This document shows positions 7,933 through 17,728 of a stretch of 64,000 nucleotides of DNA, in pieces. The notes under the pieces are model-generated. The model was not told where the DNA came from and did not search any database. It worked only from the letters and a program-made list of their open reading frames with translations. The translations under genes were made by a program, and so were the position numbers. Each line of letters opens with the position of its first letter. Position 1 is the first letter of the stretch. This stretch comes from Butyrivibrio sp. MC2021 (GTDB lineage: Bacteria; Bacillota; Clostridia; Lachnospirales; Lachnospiraceae): assembly GCF_000621605.1 (NCBI RefSeq), contig NZ_JHXX01000002.1, positions 186,001 through 250,000 on the forward strand, written 5' to 3'.

Positions 7933-8499
7933 ATGAAAAAACTTAAGATAACTTTCAATTCTCCCGTAGTACTGGGATTTATATTTGTTAGTCTGGCAGT
8001 TCTTTTGCTGGGATTTGCCACTCTGGGCAAGAGCAACGAGCTGCTGTTTGTGACTTATCATTCGGCGCTGACCAATCCTTTGACTTACGTGAGATTTTTT
8101 ACCCATGTTCTGGGACACAGCGGCTGGGAGCACTACATCAGCAATGCTTCATATATTCTTTTGCTGGGACCGATGCTTGAGGAAAAATACGGATCCAAGA
8201 GAATCCTGCAGGTGATGGTGATAACTGCCCTGGTTACTGGACTTATGAATTATATTCTTTTCCCGAATGTGGCTCTCTGCGGGGCCAGCGGCGTAGTATT
8301 TGCGTTCATTCTGCTGACTTCTTTTACGAGTTTTAAAAATGGGGAGATTCCGCTGACTTTTATCCTGGTGGCAGTGGTGTTCCTGGGGCAGCAGGTGTAT
8401 GAGGGCGTGTTCCTTAAGGACAATATTTCCAATCTGTCCCATGTGGTGGGCGGAATTATTGGCTCATTTGTTGGATATAAGCTTAACAAGAAGCAGTGA
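7933..8499 (+). CDS. Rhomboid-family intramembrane serine protease
   Basis: 188 residues with about six membrane helices. The diagnostic elements are GHSGWEHYISN (61-71), corresponding to the conserved H-x3-N region, the GASG loop with nucleophile Ser119, and His170 in SHVVGGIIGSFVG, completing the Ser-His dyad. It would cut membrane proteins within or next to their membrane helices. ATG 7933 is used because an in-frame upstream extension would overlap the previous gene; AAAAGGAG lies 13 bases upstream, a little far. The minimal six-helix form is typical of Clostridia. Substrate unknown. Confidence 0.85.
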   Translation: MKKLKITFNSPVVLGFIFVSLAVLLLGFATLGKSNELLFVTYHSALTNPLTYVRFFTHVLGHSGWEHYISNASYILLLGPMLEEKYGSKRILQVMVITALVTGLMNYILFPNVALCGASGVVFAFILLTSFTSFKNGEIPLTFILVAVVFLGQQVYEGVFLKDNISNLSHVVGGIIGSFVGYKLNKKQ

Positions 8500-8526
8500 T
8501 GCGCAGAGGTTACTGGAGTTTTTGTC

Positions 8527-8778
8527 ATGAATTACACTTACATTGTTGAATGTGCGGATGGCACCCTATACTGCGGTTGGACTAACGATCTGAAAAAGCG
8601 CATAGCTGACCATAACGCAGGGAAGGGTGCCAAGTATACAAAGCCTCGGCTTCCGGTAAAGCTCGTATACTCGGAGACTTTTGATACCAAGGAAGAGGCC
8701 ATGAGCCGTGAATGGCACATTAAGCATCTCTCCCGTGCCAAGAAGCAGGAACTGATAGGTAGGGGACTTGTGAAATAA
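8527..8778 (+). CDS. GIY-YIG domain protein (UPF0213 type)
   Basis: 83 residues, the full length of the YhbQ/UPF0213 group. [24 protein letters not shown] is the GIY-YIG strand pair with the following Arg-containing helix, and [16 protein letters not shown] is the usual C-terminal helix. Members are small, structure-known GIY-YIG proteins with proposed nuclease activity, often free-standing and vertically inherited. ATG 8527 follows the rhomboid stop by 27 bases. Confidence 0.85.
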   Translation: MNYTYIVECADGTLYCGWTNDLKKRIADHNAGKGAKYTKPRLPVKLVYSETFDTKEEAMSREWHIKHLSRAKKQELIGRGLVK

Positions 8779-8815
8779 CTGTAGAATAAATAGAAAACAA
8801 CGAGGCTTATTTGTA

Positions 8816-9112
8816 ATGGATAATCGTATTGAGTGGGCAAGAAAACGTGATGAATTGGTGTCAGCCATAGAGCAGCTTGGATTCCCCGGGGAGCTGGGGG
8901 TGCAGATCGCGGGGCAGCTTGGGAGCCCAAAGGCCATGGACCGAATGCTGGCATATCTCTATAACGTGAAGCCCGGGACCGCGGAACTGATCGTGGACGA
9001 GATGCTGGCCATCTGCAGCGATATAGATAGCTGGCACAATAAGAAAGCCGCAGAAGAAGCTAATGCCAAGTATAATGAGCTCCTGTATTACGGATTGGGC
9101 ACGGAGGACTGA
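8816..9112 (+). CDS. Hypothetical helical protein
   Basis: 98 residues, all-helical by composition: IEWARKRDELVSAIEQLGFPGELGVQIAGQLGSPKAMDRMLAYLY then KPGTAELIVDEMLAICSD and a charged tail. I have no named family for it, but the LGSPKAMDRMLAYL and AELIVDEMLAI motifs look conserved rather than random. Cytoplasmic. It precedes the DUF4256 gene by 22 bases and may be co-transcribed with it. Confidence 0.6.
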   Translation: MDNRIEWARKRDELVSAIEQLGFPGELGVQIAGQLGSPKAMDRMLAYLYNVKPGTAELIVDEMLAICSDIDSWHNKKAAEEANAKYNELLYYGLGTED

Positions 9113-9134
9113 AGAATATTTGGAGGGGTAAACC

Positions 9135-9656
9135 ATGTTAGAAATATTAAAAGCGAGGTTTCAGGATAATAAGAATCTTCATATGGAACTGAGTTGGCTT
9201 GACGTGGAGAAACGTTTGCTTGAGCATCCGGGCTCCATGGATGTTTTGAGAAGGATGGAGGAGAGCGGAGGAGAACCGGATACCATCGGCTATGACGAAA
9301 AGACGGGAAAGCTAATTTTCTGCGACTGCGCAAAGGAGTCCCCTTCCGGGCGCAGAAGCCTGTGCTATGACGAAAAGGCATTACAGGGGCGTGCTAAAAA
9401 CCCGCCGTCAGGCAGCGCCGAATGGAAAGCAAAAGAAATCGGCGTTTTGATCATGACGGAGGAACTCTATCGCCGACTGCAAAGTCTCGGGGAATTTGAT
9501 TTGAAAACGTCAAGTTGGATCACTACGCCGGATGATATTCGCGACAAGGGCGGTGCATTGTTCTGCGAACGACGTTACGGAAGGGTTTTCACATACCATA
9601 ACGGGGCGGATTCGTACTATTCCGTGCGCGGGTTCAGAGGCTATACGCTTATATAA
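9135..9656 (+). CDS. DUF4256 family protein
   Basis: 173 residues covering the whole DUF4256 family. Recognisable are GGEPDTIGYDEKTGKLIFCDCAKESPSGRRSLCYD, TEELYRRLQSLGEFDLKTSSWI and the C-terminal RYGRVFTYHNGADSYYSVRGFRG. The family is common in Firmicutes and Bacteroidetes and of unknown function; its conserved Cys, Asp and His residues hint at catalysis. Ribosome binding site GGAGGGG lies 9 bases before ATG. Confidence 0.85.
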   Translation: MLEILKARFQDNKNLHMELSWLDVEKRLLEHPGSMDVLRRMEESGGEPDTIGYDEKTGKLIFCDCAKESPSGRRSLCYDEKALQGRAKNPPSGSAEWKAKEIGVLIMTEELYRRLQSLGEFDLKTSSWITTPDDIRDKGGALFCERRYGRVFTYHNGADSYYSVRGFRGYTLI

Positions 9657-9679
9657 GTCTAAAGTGGTAAGGTGACTGC

Positions 9680-10873
9680 TTAGCATATGCTCTTTCTATA
9701 CTCCTTGGGTGTCATCCCATATTTCTTTTTAAAAACATTCTGGAAATAACTCTGGGAAGAAAAACACAGATATTCACTGATCTCACTTATGGAGCGATCA
9801 GAGTAGTGGAGGAGGCTTCTGGCTTCCTCCAGTTTTTTTCTCATGATAAAAGAGCTGATGTTAAAGCCCAGTTCTCTCTTGAATTTCTTGGAGAGGGTGC
9901 TTCGCTCCATGCCAAGGTGATCAGCAATCTCTTCTACGGAGATGTCCTGATTGACGTGATTGGAGATATATTCGATGGCCCTGTAGATATCAATGGGCAT
10001 TCCGGAAGGAATCTTTGCTTCCGAAACTCTCTTGGTAAAGTCCATAGCTGCCGTGGCATTAAGGAATGTGATGGCCGCAGAGTCCGTCATCTTTTCCACC
10101 TCCTGGATATAGGAGTCGGAGAGAAGATACGCTGTTTCCACATCCAGTCCGCCTTCAACAGCTTTTCTGGTGATGATGGCGATGGAGCTGATAAAGATGT
10201 TCTTGGCCTGGCGCAGTGAGTCACCCGCCACTTTTCCTTCAGTCATCCTTGGCGCATTTTTGAAGAATGCTTTGAGGCCTTCCACGTCACCTCGCTGAAT
10301 GTATCCGTAGTATTCCTTCTCAAAGAGATACGTATTGTGGAAACGCTCATTTTCCTTGATATCCACAAGTTCTCTTGTATGCTTTCGCCCAATAGCTTGC
10401 TCTTTTCCCTGATCAAATACGTTGAACTTGGAGATAATGTCTATGGTCTCGCCATTCAGTTCCCTGTTGATCAGGGCAAGGATATTGAAAAACTGAGAGT
10501 TTGAAAACAGAGGAGTCTTGCGATAGAACTCCTCTATTCCCAGCTTGTATTCCACAGGCAGAGAGTACTCTTTTATCATGTGATCGATGATGTCAGAGGT
10601 TATTGTGACATTGCTTACAGGTCCTACGATTATGGTTTCACCGGTGTTAAAGTTCTGTATTATTCCTAAAAAGAGAAAGTCTTCTGTGGATCTGAAACTG
10701 ACATTCTCGTTACTTTCTGTAAGAAGCCCCTTATATGCAGAGATAAAGTCCACCGGCAGCTCATTTGCAGGGAATGCCATAATAAGCTCGTCTTTCCTGA
10801 AGTAGTGGACAGGAATATATACCGCGTTGTATAGAAGATTTAGGAAGTCTTCGATTTTTCTTTTTCCAGCCAT
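9680..10873 (-). CDS. AraC-family transcriptional regulator of the adjacent glycoside locus
   Basis: 397 residues. The last ~100 residues are a double helix-turn-helix of the AraC type: EYISNHVNQDISVEEIADHLGMERSTLSKKFKRELG and the second helix pair ending FSSQSYFQNVFKKKYGMTPKEYR. The long N-terminal part is an unassigned sensor domain. It is divergent from the GPH symporter gene with a 121-bp shared gap, the usual layout of a local activator responding to the transported sugar. Control of the symporter/GH3/GH78 genes is inferred from position. Confidence 0.85.
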   Translation of the reverse strand: MAGKRKIEDFLNLLYNAVYIPVHYFRKDELIMAFPANELPVDFISAYKGLLTESNENVSFRSTEDFLFLGIIQNFNTGETIIVGPVSNVTITSDIIDHMIKEYSLPVEYKLGIEEFYRKTPLFSNSQFFNILALINRELNGETIDIISKFNVFDQGKEQAIGRKHTRELVDIKENERFHNTYLFEKEYYGYIQRGDVEGLKAFFKNAPRMTEGKVAGDSLRQAKNIFISSIAIITRKAVEGGLDVETAYLLSDSYIQEVEKMTDSAAITFLNATAAMDFTKRVSEAKIPSGMPIDIYRAIEYISNHVNQDISVEEIADHLGMERSTLSKKFKRELGFNISSFIMRKKLEEARSLLHYSDRSISEISEYLCFSSQSYFQNVFKKKYGMTPKEYRKSIC

Positions 10874-10994
10874 TATAATTCACCTAATTATAAATAAATT
10901 CACGTGCTTGCAATAATATTATCTTCAGATACACTACAATGTCAATAAAGAAAGAGATGCACTGTGTGTGATATTTAGAGGAGGATACAAAGAA

Positions 10995-12401
10995 ATGGCA
11001 AAGAAACCACTTGGACTCGATAAATCCGGTGTCCAGAAAGTAATGAGAAAGGGAGATTATTTTGCGGACTCTTTGGGACAGTTCGCCCTTAATTCAATGT
11101 CAGGTCTTGTCGGACAGCTGACATACTTCTACACAGATAAGGCTGCGGTGGCTGCGGGAGCTGTTGCAACAGTGTTCTTTATCTGTAAGATCATTGACGC
11201 GTTCACAGATGTGATCATGGGAAACATTGTTGACCATACTAAGCCCGGAAAAGAGAAATACAGACCATGGCTTTTAAAGATGGCTATTCCGGCTCTGGTA
11301 ATACTAATCATGCTCTTTACGGTGCCACAGGGTGTTTCGGATTATGTTAAGATAGCTTATATGTTCGTTACGAACATCCTTTTAACTGCAGTTATCTATA
11401 CAGCAATCGCTATTCCATACGGTTCGCTTCTGGTTGTGAGGACAAACAGCCAGGAAGAGCGAGGCAACATGGGAATCTGGCGTGCAGCAGCCGGCTATGT
11501 TTCAGGAATGGTAATTGCTATCGGAATCATTCCTATCACTAACATGCTTGGCGGTGATCAGGCAGCCTGGATCAAGTTTGGGGTTGGCTTTGGACTGATG
11601 GTAGTTCTTGCACTTCTTATCTGTTACAAGAAGGCAAGAGAGTGCGCTGTTGAGACCGGAAAAGAAGCACTTCCTGCAGATCAGCAGGATGATGAAGAGC
11701 CGGTTCCGTTTAAGGAAGCTTTAGGAAACCTTTTCCGCAATAAGTACTGGGTAATGATCCTTATCATGGGTGTTATGTCAAATATCTCTTATGGTATAGG
11801 CGGATCTTCAGGAGCTTATTATTGCAAGCTTATCTACGACGACGACAACCTGACCGGTATTCTCGGTGCAGTTGGTCTTTTGCCTACACTGATCGGATTT
11901 ATCGCTGTTGGTCCTATGATCAAGAAGCTTGGCGTAACCAGAACGCTTAAGGTTTCATTCTTTATCGGCATGGTTACTACAGCACTTCGTATCATAAATC
12001 CATCAGCCTTCTGGTACAACACAATTCTTGGATGCTTTGCAACATTTGCTAACATCCCTATGATGTGCCTTATGGGTGTTATGACTGCCATGACAATCGA
12101 TTACAATGAGTATAAATTCGGTAAGAAGATGGTTGGTACAAGTAATGCAGCAAGTGGATTTGACGGAAAAGTCGGTTCCGGTCTCGGGGCGTCACTTGTA
12201 GGCTGGTGCCTGGCAGTTGCAAGCTACGATGGCCTTGCAGAGGTTACTACACCTGCAGTAAGACAGGCAGTATATACCTTTGGTATCTACATTCCACTTT
12301 TACTGTTTGTGGTAATGTTCATACTTACTCTTCGTTTTGACCTTGAGGCTAAGCTTCCTTCAATGAGAGAAGAGATCGCGAAAAGAAAAGCTAATAAGTG
12401 A
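10995..12401 (+). CDS. GPH-family sugar:cation symporter (MelB-like)
   Basis: 468 residues with about 12 membrane helices. The start KGDYFADSLGQFALNSMSGLVGQLTYFYTDK and the loop DVIMGNIVDHTKPGKEKYRPWLL carry the Asp and the cytoplasmic GNxxDxTxxxxGKYRPW-type motif of the glycoside-pentoside-hexuronide family, which imports sugars with Na+ or H+. ATG 10995 has AGGAGG at 10979-10984; an upstream in-frame start lacks one. It heads a gene group with GH3 and GH78 hydrolases, suggesting uptake of a rhamnose- and glucose-containing glycoside that is cleaved inside the cell (neither hydrolase has a signal peptide). Confidence 0.88.
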   Translation: MAKKPLGLDKSGVQKVMRKGDYFADSLGQFALNSMSGLVGQLTYFYTDKAAVAAGAVATVFFICKIIDAFTDVIMGNIVDHTKPGKEKYRPWLLKMAIPALVILIMLFTVPQGVSDYVKIAYMFVTNILLTAVIYTAIAIPYGSLLVVRTNSQEERGNMGIWRAAAGYVSGMVIAIGIIPITNMLGGDQAAWIKFGVGFGLMVVLALLICYKKARECAVETGKEALPADQQDDEEPVPFKEALGNLFRNKYWVMILIMGVMSNISYGIGGSSGAYYCKLIYDDDNLTGILGAVGLLPTLIGFIAVGPMIKKLGVTRTLKVSFFIGMVTTALRIINPSAFWYNTILGCFATFANIPMMCLMGVMTAMTIDYNEYKFGKKMVGTSNAASGFDGKVGSGLGASLVGWCLAVASYDGLAEVTTPAVRQAVYTFGIYIPLLLFVVMFILTLRFDLEAKLPSMREEIAKRKANK

Positions 12402-12409
12402 TAAGGAAA

Positions 12410-12436
12410 TTTGAGGCGGTGAAATTCCGCCTCAAA
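12410..12436 (+). promoter_or_regulatory. Hairpin between symporter and GH3 genes
   Basis: TTTGAGGCGG (12410-12419) and CCGCCTCAAA (12427-12436) form a perfect 10-bp stem with a 7-base loop but no T-run after it. It probably protects or processes the mRNA, or partly reduces read-through, rather than fully terminating. Confidence 0.55.
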
Positions 12437-12461
12437 AACCATTTATGGAAGAGGTGTAAAT

Positions 12462-14894
12462 ATGCAGCAGTATGAAACTGATCATTTAAATCTGGTACTG
12501 GATAACGCAGCCGAGTGCACTGTGCTTCTTAAAAAGAACGGGAAATTTCCTATAGAGAAGCCCTGCAAAATAGCAGCTTACGGCTCAGGTATGCGCTATA
12601 CGATCATGGGTGGAACCGGGTCAGGAGAAGTCAATACCAGATTTTCATATACGATTGAAAAAGGTTTGGAAAAAGAGGGCTTTGAGATCACCACAAAGAA
12701 GTGGCTTGATGAGTATGACGAGGTAAGGAAAACCGCCAGGAAAGAGTACTATAAGACTCTTAAGAAGGAAGCCAAAAAGAAGCATGAAAACCCCATCATG
12801 TATCTAATGGGAAAAGAGCTTTTGGAGCCCTGCCACGGACTGGCTCTTGATGCTGAAGGCGGTGATGTGTGCATCTATGTTCTTTCAAGAAACTCCGGAG
12901 AGGGGAGCGACAGGAAGGTCGTAGAAGGCGATGTAAAACTCACAAGATCAGAAGTGAGGGACATCATTGCTTTAAATAAGAAATATGACAGATTCATGCT
13001 GGTTCTTAATGTTGGAGGACCGGTGGATCTAACACCGGTTATGGAAGTTGGAAACATTCTCATTTTGTCACAGCTTTGCTCTGACATGGGAAAAGTGCTC
13101 TCCGACATTCTTACAGGCAAACAGAATCCTTCAGGGAAGCTCTCCACAACCTGGGCAGCTTTTGAGGAGTACTCAGCTGAGGGCACATTTGGCGATTTCA
13201 ATGACAATGAATACAAAGAAGGCATTTACGTGGGCTACAGGTATTTTGATACCTTTGGGCATAAGGCTCTTTTCCCGTTTGGCTTTGGACTTTCTTATAC
13301 AGACTTTGATATCAGCTTTAAGGACGCAGAGGCGAAAGGCAGCGTAGTCACCCTCAAAGCTGTTGTAAAGAATACAGGATCTGCCGCAGGAAAAGAGGTT
13401 GTTCAGGCCTATGTGACACTCCCAGAAGGGGAACTTCCCAAGGCATATCAGGAACTGGCAGGCTTTGCAAAAACAGGTCTTCTTGCACCGGGTAAAGAGG
13501 AAGAGATTGTGATTTCTTTTGACCTTAAAGACCTTTCTTCTTATGACGAGAAGAGCGCCTCATACATTCTTGAAAAGGGTGAATATATCGTAAGAGTCGG
13601 AAACAGCAGCGCAGATACTGAGGTCATATGTGTGGCAGGCCTTGATGAGAAAGTTACTGTTCTTAAGACAAAGAATTGCCTTGGCGATCCTGGATTTAAA
13701 GATATTACAGCGCCTTCCTTTGACAGGGGGAATGTTCCTGCTAAGGCTAAGAGAATCCTTATTGATGCAAAAGACTTCTCCTGCGGCGAAGTTTCTTTTG
13801 ACAGAGAATATGAGATTGATGATAAGGTAAAAGAACTTTCGGATGAGGAACTGTGTTTTTTGGAAATCGGTGGATTTGACCCAAATGCCAAGGGCCTTTC
13901 AATAATCGGGAATGCTGCAACTCATGTGGCAGGAGCAGCAGGTGAGACTACTTCTTTGCTTGAAAACAAAGGCATTAAGCCACTTATCATGGCCGATGGA
14001 CCTGCGGGACTCAGGCTTTCCCTTGAGTACTACGAGGATGAAAAGGGTGCTCACGGCGCAGGCGGAGCAGGGATGATTCCCGAGAGCATGCAGGAAGCCA
14101 TGGGCCCGGTGGCCAGATTCATAGCAAATCTTTTAACCGGCGGAAACAAAACCCCAAAGGGAGTGACTATAAAGGAACACGCTGCAACCAGGATACCCAT
14201 CGGCACAGCCATCGCACAGAGCTTCAATGTGGAGCTTGCTGAGAGCCTAGGCGATATTGTCGGAGATGAGATGGAGCGTATGGGAATCAATCTGTGGCTT
14301 GCTCCTGCGCTCAACATCCACAGGAGCATCCTTTGCGGAAGGAACTTTGAGTACTATTCAGAGGATCCGCTTGTATCGGGACTTATGGCGGCGGCCATCA
14401 CCAGAGGAGTTCAAAGGCACAAGGGCTGTGGCACAACCATCAAGCATTACGCAGCCAACAACGCTGAGACTAACCGTTACTGCAACAACTCCCATGTGAG
14501 TGAGAGAGCTATGCGAGAGATATATCTCCGCGGTTTTGGAATCTGTGTAAGGCTTTCACAGCCTCACGCTTTGATGACCAGTTATAACCTCTTAAATGGC
14601 ACACATACAGCCGAGCACAGAGGGTTAATAGAAGATATTCTTCGCTGTGAGTTCGGCTTTGATGGAATAGTTATGACCGACTGGGTGATGAGCATGATGG
14701 ACAGCAAGAACTCCATCTACAGAAACTCATTGTCAAATGAAGTGGCAAAGGCCGGTGGTGACCTGTTTATGCCCGGTGGCAAGAAGGACTATGAGAATGT
14801 TTTAAATGCGCTTAAAGCCGGAACTCTTGACAGAAAGCAGCTTGAGATAAACGCAACCAGAGTAGTCAGGATGGTGAGAGGATTAATCTTATGA
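12462..14894 (+). CDS. GH3 beta-glucosidase with circularly permuted domains
   Basis: 810 residues. The domain order is the reverse of most GH3 enzymes: the (alpha/beta) sandwich GH3_C domain comes first (IAAYGSGMRYTIMGGTGSGEV near 35-60), then a fibronectin-III-like domain (EVVQAYVTLPEGELPKAYQEL near 310-330), then the TIM-barrel GH3_N domain (from ~460). The nucleophile is Asp740 in GIVMTDWVMS, and KHYAANNAETNR carries the substrate-binding Lys-His. This permuted order is known from Butyrivibrio fibrisolvens and Ruminococcus beta-glucosidases. No signal peptide, so the enzyme is cytoplasmic and acts on glycosides brought in by the symporter. Its stop overlaps the GH78 start (ATGA), so the two are co-translated. 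Confidence 0.9.
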   Translation: MQQYETDHLNLVLDNAAECTVLLKKNGKFPIEKPCKIAAYGSGMRYTIMGGTGSGEVNTRFSYTIEKGLEKEGFEITTKKWLDEYDEVRKTARKEYYKTLKKEAKKKHENPIMYLMGKELLEPCHGLALDAEGGDVCIYVLSRNSGEGSDRKVVEGDVKLTRSEVRDIIALNKKYDRFMLVLNVGGPVDLTPVMEVGNILILSQLCSDMGKVLSDILTGKQNPSGKLSTTWAAFEEYSAEGTFGDFNDNEYKEGIYVGYRYFDTFGHKALFPFGFGLSYTDFDISFKDAEAKGSVVTLKAVVKNTGSAAGKEVVQAYVTLPEGELPKAYQELAGFAKTGLLAPGKEEEIVISFDLKDLSSYDEKSASYILEKGEYIVRVGNSSADTEVICVAGLDEKVTVLKTKNCLGDPGFKDITAPSFDRGNVPAKAKRILIDAKDFSCGEVSFDREYEIDDKVKELSDEELCFLEIGGFDPNAKGLSIIGNAATHVAGAAGETTSLLENKGIKPLIMADGPAGLRLSLEYYEDEKGAHGAGGAGMIPESMQEAMGPVARFIANLLTGGNKTPKGVTIKEHAATRIPIGTAIAQSFNVELAESLGDIVGDEMERMGINLWLAPALNIHRSILCGRNFEYYSEDPLVSGLMAAAITRGVQRHKGCGTTIKHYAANNAETNRYCNNSHVSERAMREIYLRGFGICVRLSQPHALMTSYNLLNGTHTAEHRGLIEDILRCEFGFDGIVMTDWVMSMMDSKNSIYRNSLSNEVAKAGGDLFMPGGKKDYENVLNALKAGTLDRKQLEINATRVVRMVRGLIL

Positions 14895-17728
14895 ATTTGT
14901 ATGATCTTAGAATAGAATATGACAAAGCTCCTTTCGGACTTTCAGTAAAAAATCCAAGGTTTTCCTGGAAACTTAAGTCCGGCAGGACCGATACCATGCA
15001 GAAGAACTATCGCATTGTTGTCACTGAATCTGATAGCGGAAACACTGTCTGGGACAGCAAGGTGATAGAGTCAGATGCGTCAATACATGTGGAGTATGCG
15101 GGAGATGCTCTTTTAGATGAGACGGCATACAGTGTTCACGTGGAAGCCTGCGACAATCATGATGAAAAAAGCGAGATTGAAGGCGGTTTCGTTACCGGTA
15201 TATTTGATCCTGCAAGCTTTCAGGCGCGCATGATCACCCACGACTTGTCAGGGGATAACAAGAGCTGTCCTGTGTTCTACAGTTCTTTTGCTACCAGGAA
15301 AAAGGTTAAAAGAGCTGTTGCCTACGTCACAAGCTACGGCGTTTATGAGATGAGCGTAAACGGAAAGACTGCAGGAGACCTGAGAATGGCTCCCGGGTGG
15401 ACCAGCTACAAAAACAGGCTTCAGTATCAGATCTATGATATTACTGAGCTTATTGATAAAAGAAACTTCGTTGAGATCACAGTTGGAAACGGATGGTATA
15501 AGGGCATCCTTGGATTCACTCTAAAGCCCAATAATTATGGTGACAGGGTTGCTGCTTTTGCTGAGATTCACGTTTTCTATGAGGATGGAAGCTGCGACAA
15601 GATCTTTACTGATGAGAACTGGGGCGTAAGAGAAGGGCAGATTCTATCAAGTGAGATCTATATGGGAGAGTCGGTAGATACCACAAAAGCTGATTTTGCA
15701 GAGGGTAAGGTATCAGTAACGGAGTTCGATCCAAAGACCCTTGTTGCCCAGGAAAATGAGCCTGTCAGGGTAACAAAGAGGCTTAAACCCGTAAAGTTAT
15801 TTACAGATCCCGAAGGCAATAAGCTTGTGGATTTCGGGCAAAACCTTACAGGTGTTGTTGAGCTTAATATAAAGGGCAAAAAAGGGCAGAAGGTAACAGT
15901 TAAGCATGCTGAGACCCTGGATAAGAACGGAGTCTTTTATCCTGAAACTTTGCGAAAAGCCGTGTCCATAGATGCGTTTGTGCTTAATGGAGAGAGGCAG
16001 GTTCTTTCTCCTAAATTCACTTTCCATGGCTTCAGGTATGCGAAGATCGAAGGCATTGAGGATCTCACAGAGGACATGTTCACAGCTCTGGTGATCCACT
16101 CTGATATGGAAGAGATCGGAGATTTTGAGTGCTCAAATAAGAAGGTCAATCAGCTCTATAGCAATGTGACCTGGAGCTTTAGGGATAACTTCCTTGATGT
16201 TCCGACAGATTGCCCTCAGAGGGACGAAAGGCTCGGCTGGATGGGAGATGCCCAGGTTTTTTGTTGGACTGCTTCAGAGATCAGAAACACAGCCAGGTTC
16301 TACAGCAAATGGATGAAGGATATTGGTGCCGAGTCATCTCTTGAAAAGGGTGTGCCTCATGTGGTTCCGGATATACTGGGCTCCTACAGTTCGTCAGCCT
16401 GGTCGGATGCAGCTGTTATCATTCCATGGGCTGTTTATCAGACCTATGGCGATACAAGGATTCTTTCAGATTCCTGGCAGTGCATGCATGAATGGGTTGA
16501 TCATATAAGGAATCACTGCGGCGATAACGGCCTTTGGCAGACCGGCTTTCAGTACGGTGACTGGCTTGCGCTGGATAAGGAGGAGATGGCTGACAGGACC
16601 GGTGCGACAGACAAGTATCTTATAGCAAATGCTTACTATCTGTATGTGACCGATATTGTGAGAAAGACAGCCAAAGTTCTCGGACATTCCGATGCCGAAA
16701 AGAGATACTCTAAGCTTTATGAAAAGACCCTTGAAGCCTTCAGGAGTGAGTATTATACCTCGACAGGACGTATCGTAAGTGAGACACAGACCGGGGCAGT
16801 GATATCTCTTTTCTTCGGACTGGCAAGAGAAAAGGACAGAAAGCGAATCCTTGATGCTTTGGTTGAAAATATAGCTGCACACAAGAATCACCTGGTGACA
16901 GGTTTTGTAGGAACTCCATACCTTTGCCATGTGCTTTCCGAGAACGGTGCTCATGATCTGGCAACAGTTCTTTTTATGCGTGAGGACTATCCTTCATGGC
17001 TCTATGCCGTAAATAAGGGGGCAACAACGATTTGGGAGAGATGGAATTCCATCACACCGGAGGGTGACTTTGATGTGTCCGGAATGAACTCTCTTAATCA
17101 CTATGCCTATGGTTCAATCGCAGACTGGATGTTCAGGAAGATAAGTGGAATCGAGCAGCTTGAGCCCGGATACAAGAGATTCAGGGTAAAGCCGATGCTG
17201 GTGAAGGGCATTTATTCTTTCGACAGGTCTTTTGAAACCATGTACGGAACCATAGAGAGTCATGTGAGCTGCAAAGATAGAAGGATAAAGGTTAAGGTTG
17301 TTGTTCCGGTTAATACTACGGCTGAGTTGACCCTTCCTGAGCAGACTGAGACTAAGGTGCTTGGTTCCGGAACCTATGAGTTCGACTATGCTACTGATAC
17401 GGATCTGACTGTGGAGAGATACAGCATGGAGAGCACTCTTGGCGAGATATTACAGAATCAGCTTGCAAAGGACATGTTTGAACAGTTTGCTCCGGGAATG
17501 CTGGATAATCCCATGATCGGATATGCCATGGGCATGACTCTTACGGAGATGCTGGTTCAGGCTCCTGAAGCAAAGCCTATGTATGAAGCTGTAATAGCAG
17601 CTCTTAATGTGCAGGAAAAAGCAAATAACCAGGGCGGCGTTAAGCAGAGCGCCTATCAGATCGTCACTGATAACTGGGACAGCGGGAAGGTTGAAACATC
17701 TTCTATGCACGCGTTTTATCCAAAATAG
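14891..17728 (+). CDS. GH78 alpha-L-rhamnosidase
   Basis: 945 residues. N-terminal beta domains (MNLYDLRIEYDKAPFGLSVKNPRFSW), then the (alpha/alpha)6 barrel with the acid-containing motif DCPQRDERLGWMGD at about 440-453 and the Glu of TTIWERWNS near residue 714, both hallmarks of GH78. It releases terminal L-rhamnose from glycosides. A helical extension (TLGEILQNQLAKDMFEQF...) follows the catalytic part. The last ~30 residues (QSAYQIVTDNWDSGKVE) look like the start of another GH78 N-terminal domain, so the present C-terminus may be a fusion scar; the same frame continues after the TAG stop into a mosaic pseudogene. Cytoplasmic, no signal peptide. Confidence 0.88.
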   Translation: MNLYDLRIEYDKAPFGLSVKNPRFSWKLKSGRTDTMQKNYRIVVTESDSGNTVWDSKVIESDASIHVEYAGDALLDETAYSVHVEACDNHDEKSEIEGGFVTGIFDPASFQARMITHDLSGDNKSCPVFYSSFATRKKVKRAVAYVTSYGVYEMSVNGKTAGDLRMAPGWTSYKNRLQYQIYDITELIDKRNFVEITVGNGWYKGILGFTLKPNNYGDRVAAFAEIHVFYEDGSCDKIFTDENWGVREGQILSSEIYMGESVDTTKADFAEGKVSVTEFDPKTLVAQENEPVRVTKRLKPVKLFTDPEGNKLVDFGQNLTGVVELNIKGKKGQKVTVKHAETLDKNGVFYPETLRKAVSIDAFVLNGERQVLSPKFTFHGFRYAKIEGIEDLTEDMFTALVIHSDMEEIGDFECSNKKVNQLYSNVTWSFRDNFLDVPTDCPQRDERLGWMGDAQVFCWTASEIRNTARFYSKWMKDIGAESSLEKGVPHVVPDILGSYSSSAWSDAAVIIPWAVYQTYGDTRILSDSWQCMHEWVDHIRNHCGDNGLWQTGFQYGDWLALDKEEMADRTGATDKYLIANAYYLYVTDIVRKTAKVLGHSDAEKRYSKLYEKTLEAFRSEYYTSTGRIVSETQTGAVISLFFGLAREKDRKRILDALVENIAAHKNHLVTGFVGTPYLCHVLSENGAHDLATVLFMREDYPSWLYAVNKGATTIWERWNSITPEGDFDVSGMNSLNHYAYGSIADWMFRKISGIEQLEPGYKRFRVKPMLVKGIYSFDRSFETMYGTIESHVSCKDRRIKVKVVVPVNTTAELTLPEQTETKVLGSGTYEFDYATDTDLTVERYSMESTLGEILQNQLAKDMFEQFAPGMLDNPMIGYAMGMTLTEMLVQAPEAKPMYEAVIAALNVQEKANNQGGVKQSAYQIVTDNWDSGKVETSSMHAFYPK